Assembly (NCBI GenBank): GCA_016987375.1
Contig: PJRA01000195.1
Coordinates: 1 to 21,039, forward strand
From: Brachionus koreanus
Lineage: Eukaryota > Rotifera > Eurotatoria > Ploima > Brachionidae
Direction: 5' to 3'
Length of the DNA stretch: 21,039 bases
The notes beneath the pieces were generated by a model, which saw only the letters and a program-made list of their open reading frames with translations, did no database searches and had not been told where the DNA came from. Made by a program: the position numbers and the translations under genes. Shown one piece after another: positions 19,627-21,039 of this stretch (its first letter is position 1; every line of letters begins with the position of its first letter).

Positions 19627-20237
19627 AGAGCCATAATTAAAAAAAATTTATTAATTTATTAATCAAAAAAATGAAAACCGAAAAAAACCGATCATGTTCC
19701 CTCAAATGCAGATCCGACCCGTTCCAAAAATCAAGCAGGTCTGTTTCAAATGCCAGCTCTTTCAAATCTGCGCCTCAATATTGATTGGCTTAAGATGGTG
19801 ATTTTTTCTCTTGCTTGCAAGGCTTGAAGTTAAAAACAATTTGACATTTGCCTACGAATTCTCTAGATCTAAGTCCATTAGATTATTATTTTTGGAATGC
19901 AGTTGCATCAAATATGCAAATAAAATCTGATTCTAAGTCGAGAAGAAACAAAATGTCAAACTACTAAAAGCTTGGTAAAAGTGAAAACAGACCAAGGAAA
20001 ATTAGCAATAGAAAAATTTAATAAAATATTAAGAGCTATCAAAAAGGCAAATAGTTGTAAACACAGTACAGTCTTGCTTTATATCTATATTTTATTTTAA
20101 AACTAAATCTTTTCAATGGATAATCGGAAAACCATGATCTATAGCGTTTTATGTAGCTTAACTAAAAATAGTAAGGAAGGAGAAAAGATTAGAGCTTCCT
20201 AGCAATGAACTATCTCAGAGCCATAATTAAAAAAAAT
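19627..20237. repeat. 21-bp direct repeats flanking a transposase relic
   Basis: AGAGCCATAATTAAAAAAAAT occurs exactly at 19627-19647 and 20217-20237, same orientation, bracketing about 570 bp that contains the transposase relic. The first 13 bases are complex enough to make chance unlikely, and the A-run is weak evidence. It could be a target-site duplication or an internal repeat. Confidence 0.55.
19817..20101 (+). pseudogene. Tc1/mariner-superfamily transposase, C-terminal relic
   Basis: ARLEVKNNLTF (19817-19849), then one base of frameshift, then PTNSLDLSPLDYYFWNAVAS (from 19851). This corresponds to the 'W...N.pDLNPlDYffWnal' block around the last catalytic residue of IS630/Tc1/mariner-type transposases. 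After a second frameshift comes GKLAIEKFNKILRAIKKANS, which fits the usual C-terminal helix ('..i..f..rl..ci.anG'). Two frameshifts and no N-terminal part show a dead fragment. The sequence from 19684 up to it may be an earlier part but is not readable. This is a different branch from the mariner relic at 3.3 kb. Confidence 0.68.
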
Positions 20238-20837
20238 ACAAAGTTAATGTGTTTAATAGCTTGAAAAATTTCAGCTTTAACCGATTTTTTGATCATATTT
20301 GTTACCCACACTTTAAGCACTCACATACTTGATGATAAACTCGCTTTCAAATCATATAAAGAATACATGACAGTGTTTTTAATTAGCACGCCTCTCAATA
20401 CTCAATACCTCTCTTCATCACTAAACGAGATACATATGTCAATGCTATACAGTATGTCATTAAAATAGATTGTAATACTTAAGCTAAAAAATATGTCTTT
20501 TTATTAATTAACTTCAATTTTTTATTTTTTTAATATTAAAACTTTTGGGCTTTCGCGCTTTCAGGATTATGTTTATTAAAATAAGAGAAATAAAATTAAG
20601 GAGAAAAAAAAGAAAAAAAATTAAATAAGTTAAATTTTACAAGTAAATTTAGTTAATACATAATTTCAGTTTTTAGTTTGTGAGAATTTAATTTTACTGA
20701 TAAAGATTTGTTTAAAAGATATGAGAAAATGATAAAGATCAATAATATGTAACTATATTTTAACACTCAAAGACCATTTATTTGAATCGTTTTTATACGT
20801 TTTTTTCTATGAAAATAAAAGTATTTTAATTAAATTT
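20238..20837. other. spacer, partly less AT-rich
   Basis: No gene supported. 20290-20470 is less AT-rich than its surroundings (for example ACGCCTCTCAATACTCAATA), with stops in all frames. It may be more transposon debris. The rest is A/T runs. Confidence 0.5.
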
Positions 20838-21039
20838 ATTGAAAAAAAAAACAAATAAAGGAAGTAACAAAAGGGGTTCAAAAGATCCCTCCGATTTTGA
20901 GTGTTAAAGAAAAAAAATTTAACACAAAAAGTTAGAATCAAGCTTTTTAATCAAAATAAAAAACGGATATCCGATGCATTGATTGATTTTTTTTGCTAAA
21001 AGACTTGATTATCTTTAATTTAAGACCATTTTTGATTGT
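20838..21039 (-). mobile_element. second LINE 3' end, continues past the right edge
   Basis: 20838-20907 aligns by eye with 7507-7575: shared ATTGAA, A-run, ACAAA, AAAG, GGGTTCAAA, hairpin, then AGTGTTAA. Both copies lie on the minus strand. The hairpin (20879-20899) differs in sequence but keeps most of its pairing. Upstream on the minus strand, 21039-20943 is open for about 30 codons to a TAA and might be the end of ORF2, though I recognise no motif. The body of the element would lie beyond this window. Confidence 0.55.

Noticed and set aside
1..21039. CRISPR arrays, bacterial operons, prophage or plasmid functions
   Set aside because: Spliced genes, animal orthologues and a Pol III-type tRNA show nuclear animal DNA; no regularly spaced repeats are present.

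Overview
The window looks like nuclear DNA of a small, very AT-rich metazoan. Its split genes have GT-AG introns of mostly 47-62 nt, stops are TAA, TAG and TGA (standard code), and every recognisable gene is an animal orthologue: perilipin, HSD17B8, IPMK, CNBD2 and UBE3B. There is also a cytosolic tRNA-Ser and several decayed transposable elements. Low GC, tiny introns and LINE and mariner debris fit a monogonont rotifer such as Brachionus. That is an inference from style; no diagnostic marker is present.

Layout. 1-1060 (-): three exons of a perilipin-family lipid-droplet protein, cut by the left edge. 1967-2749 (-): intronless HSD17B8-type short-chain dehydrogenase. 2750-5974: long AT-rich spacer with a dead mariner transposase fragment (~3265-3500), a pogo-like terminal motif (~5003-5040) and two small unexplained open frames (5131-5283 -, 5562-5841 +). 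5975-7088 (+): three-exon inositol polyphosphate multikinase. ~7507-8690 (-): dead LINE fragment with half a reverse transcriptase and a 3' tail hairpin. 9082-9202: foldback element with nested perfect palindromes. 10313-11293 (-): unrecognised Ser/Pro-rich protein. 11494-11575 (-): tRNA-Ser(UGA). 13158-14904 (+): two-exon CNBD2-like protein with two cyclic-nucleotide-binding folds. 15047-19408 (+): complete 21-exon UBE3B HECT ubiquitin ligase. 19627-20237: Tc1/mariner-superfamily relic between 21-bp direct repeats. ~20838 to the right edge: a second copy of the LINE 3' tail.

The UBE3B model was built exon by exon. All 20 introns keep phase, and the 1067-residue product ends in the family's typical tail with the catalytic Cys at 1035. 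CNBD2 and UBE3B lie head to tail 142 bp apart. A poly(A) signal follows the first, and a strong unpaired 3' splice acceptor sits 11 nt before the second ATG. This suggests spliced-leader trans-splicing or a small operon, and it is the most interesting functional hypothesis here. Perilipin (lipid-droplet coat) and HSD17B8 (mitochondrial fatty-acid synthesis or steroid metabolism) both touch lipid metabolism, but the 0.9 kb gap gives no evidence of co-regulation. I found no clearly new multi-gene system. The unexplained material consists of the foldback element, the small open frames at 5.1-5.8 kb and the orphan Ser/Pro-rich gene.
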